This document shows positions 52,701-55,700 of a stretch of DNA of 64,000 nt, piece after piece. The notes beneath the pieces are model-generated. The model was not told the DNA's origin and ran no database searches. It saw only the letters and a program-made list of their open reading frames with translations. The position numbers and the translations under genes are program-made. This stretch comes from Macrocystis pyrifera (Eukaryota; Sar; Phaeophyceae; Laminariales; Laminariaceae), in assembly GCA_031763025.1 (NCBI GenBank), contig JASSKH010000014.1:7014633-7078632 (forward strand), read 5' to 3'. Positions within the stretch are counted from its first letter, which is position 1. The number at the start of each line of letters is the position of its first letter.

Positions 52701-55700
52701 GGGACGGGCTAAGGTTGTTAGAGAGGGGCAGGGCGGGACCGCGCTCAGGGTTTTGCTTCCATCGTTGCCGCCGGGGTGTGTCTACCTGATACCACTCTCG
52801 CCGGAAATATAAGGACCGTTTAGACGTTACTATGAATACCAAGTGATCGTTATATTTACGCCCGGAGTGGGCATGTACTTTGGTGTACACCATCCCGTGA
52901 CAGGCCAGTAAACGTGGTTTCATCTCTGATATGGTATTTTCTCTTATATGGTATGTATTATCTTTAATACGGCAGTATCTCTAATATGGTATACAGTAGC
53001 TCTAATATAGTATTACCTCGAATATGGCCTTATCTCTGATGTGATAGTATCTCTAATATGGTCTTATCTCTAATATAGCATTATCTCGAATATAGCCTTA
53101 TCTGTGATGTTATGGTAGTATGTCTAATGTGGTTTATCTCTAATATGGTATTATCTCGAATATTGTATTTTCTCCAACAAGGTCTTATCTCTAGTATGGC
53201 CTTATCTCTCATATAGCCTTATCTCGGATATGATAGTATCCCAAATATTGCCTTATCTCTAATAACGGTCTTGTCTTTATTCTACTGAAAACATTATCCC
53301 ATGCGGAATTCCAAACGGTATTTTCTCTTCACAATTAGCCGACTTACCTGGTTTTGTTTTTTCTACTATGGCCTCAACCCGGATAGTCTTAACAAATGAA
53401 CAAACCACTCTATGAGGGCTAGGGTGGGTGGAGTTATTCAAGTTATGACTTGATATAAGAGTATATATAGAGTCGGAGTGGGTGAAATTACATAATTATG
53501 ACTTAGAGCCGTTAATGGTGTAAGGAACACGCAACGCTAGTCGACGGGGGAAGAAAGGAGCTGAAGTCTTTAGCGATAAAAAGGAAGACACGAGCCGCAG
53601 TGGGGAGGGGGGAGGAGAGAAACGCCTGCTGTGTGACCCCGGATCTGAGGTACGACTGCAGTTGGAGGAAAGGAGACAGGAAGGACGAAAAACATAAATG
53701 GGATGTAAAAATGGAAAGTAGAAAAGGTTGGAGTGTGGGTGAAACGAGTTTAGTTTAATGACTTGAGCGACCAACAGTAGTGAGAATGATTTATTTTTTT
53801 TGGAGACGACATAATTTTAGTCGGTTTTCAGGGAATCGAGGGGGGAACATCTACAGTACAGCACTGATTGTCGAGTCGCTCTGACGGACCGTGCGGCTTG
53901 TGAAACTGTACAGCGGAGTCGGTCAAGAGACCGGCTGATCGATCGAGCCAAATAGTCGAACTATACAACTGTGTCGGGTCATCGCCAAGCTCAAAAGCAA
54001 CCCCGGGATTCTGATAACGAGGCTGCCAGCGGGTGCACTGTACGCTTCGTAATATTACCACGATGTCCGGAAACCAACGTTTATTTTTCGACTATTGTGC
54101 GTTCCATGATGCCTCTGTCCGGGAACGCGCAAGTCCCTTTGATTGATTTACGTTCCATTGTATCATACTCTTCTGTCCAGAAATGTAAGTACCCTTTCCG
54201 TATGTATATGGATGCCCAAACGTTCCTCACATGTACGGACAGAGTGGTAAGTGACAACACAGGTGTTGACCGGGGCCCCCCGCCGCCGCCGCCCCCTTGC
54301 ACAACGTTGGCGTAATAGATACGTTGCGGAGACATTAAACAACGTAGCACACCATTAGGCGTAACGGAATTGAGGTGAGAGGTCGTCAACACCTCGTGGG
54401 ATTTGCTATTATATATGCATTGTCTCCTCAAGGATAGTTTTGCGTCGACGTTGTGCGGGGGAGGGGTCCGGCATCATTCAATGTCTCCAAAAGGATTGTT
54501 TTAAGCCCACATTGTGCAGGGGAGGGGCGGGGTCCCGACCACCTTTGACGGGGACCCCTGCAGCAATAACTCACCGGTCTCCGGTGCAGGGGGAGACGCA
54601 GTTAGCCGCCGGACTGTGGCGTGGCGGGTGGTCGCCGCACCGACATTCTCGGCCGTATTGCAGCCCGAAGTATGGCATCCCCATCGCGAGACAGCGGGAT
54701 TTACACACCTAGGCGAAAACAAAAATAGAGCGTAAAAACGAAATTAATGTTCACATCATCTGCGTATCTACTGCGCGGGTTTTACACGCGTAAACGAACG
54801 GCTTACATTTCATGCCTGCAACTCAAAACAGGGGGGGGGGGGGGGGGAGGTAGCTCATTGCCATGAAGGCCGTAGTCGTATGAGCGTAGACCCTCGCATC
54901 CCTACAACGCCCGGGGCGGAGCAAGTCGGGTTTTCACCGACCAGGGAGACATTGCTTGCGCCAAGCGCGAAGCGCTGCGAGGTGTTGAACGGGTCTCATG
55001 AGGGTAAGCTCGGCATTTGGCTAAGAACCGCTTGTGAGACGACGATCTTTCTTGCATACGTATATTGATAGGGGCTCGCTCTTGTCCCCCCCACCAGACG
55101 ATATCGTACTGGCGAGGGCTCCTTGGCTGAAGAGCCAGCCAATGTATCTGCAATCCCATTGGTATCACCTGCAATCCCATTTATGTTTTACAGTTGTTTG
55201 CGTACCTGCTCGTTTATTTGTTTTCGAAGTCGGGATTTAAGCGAGATACAAAGGATGTTCACGTTGAGAACCTGAGAAAACAAAAAGAAAACACAAAGAA
55301 CTCAAAAGGTCGGCAGCATATATCATCGGTCAGGCGTTTTGTTTTGGTGGGATCCCCTCTCGCGCTTTCGATGATGCACGCTTACGTTCGTCCGAGTCAA
55401 AAACAAAACTTGAATGGGTTAAATAAAGCCTACGGTTTGGTTGCGCCTTCTAGCGTTGTACATGGTCTCCTGAAGACAAACATAAAAATATAAATAACAT
55501 CACTGTCACAACGCAAGTCATTGCTTGATAAATTCCATCCTCCCACATACACTTAGTACATACCGGTACCATTCTGGCCGGAAATGTAAGGTACGTTTAA
55601 ACGTCAACACGACTACCAAGCGGGTCTTATATTGACAGACACCCAGAGTGGCATATTCGTATATATAGTCATGTTTTTTTTTTTTTGTGTACCAGAATAC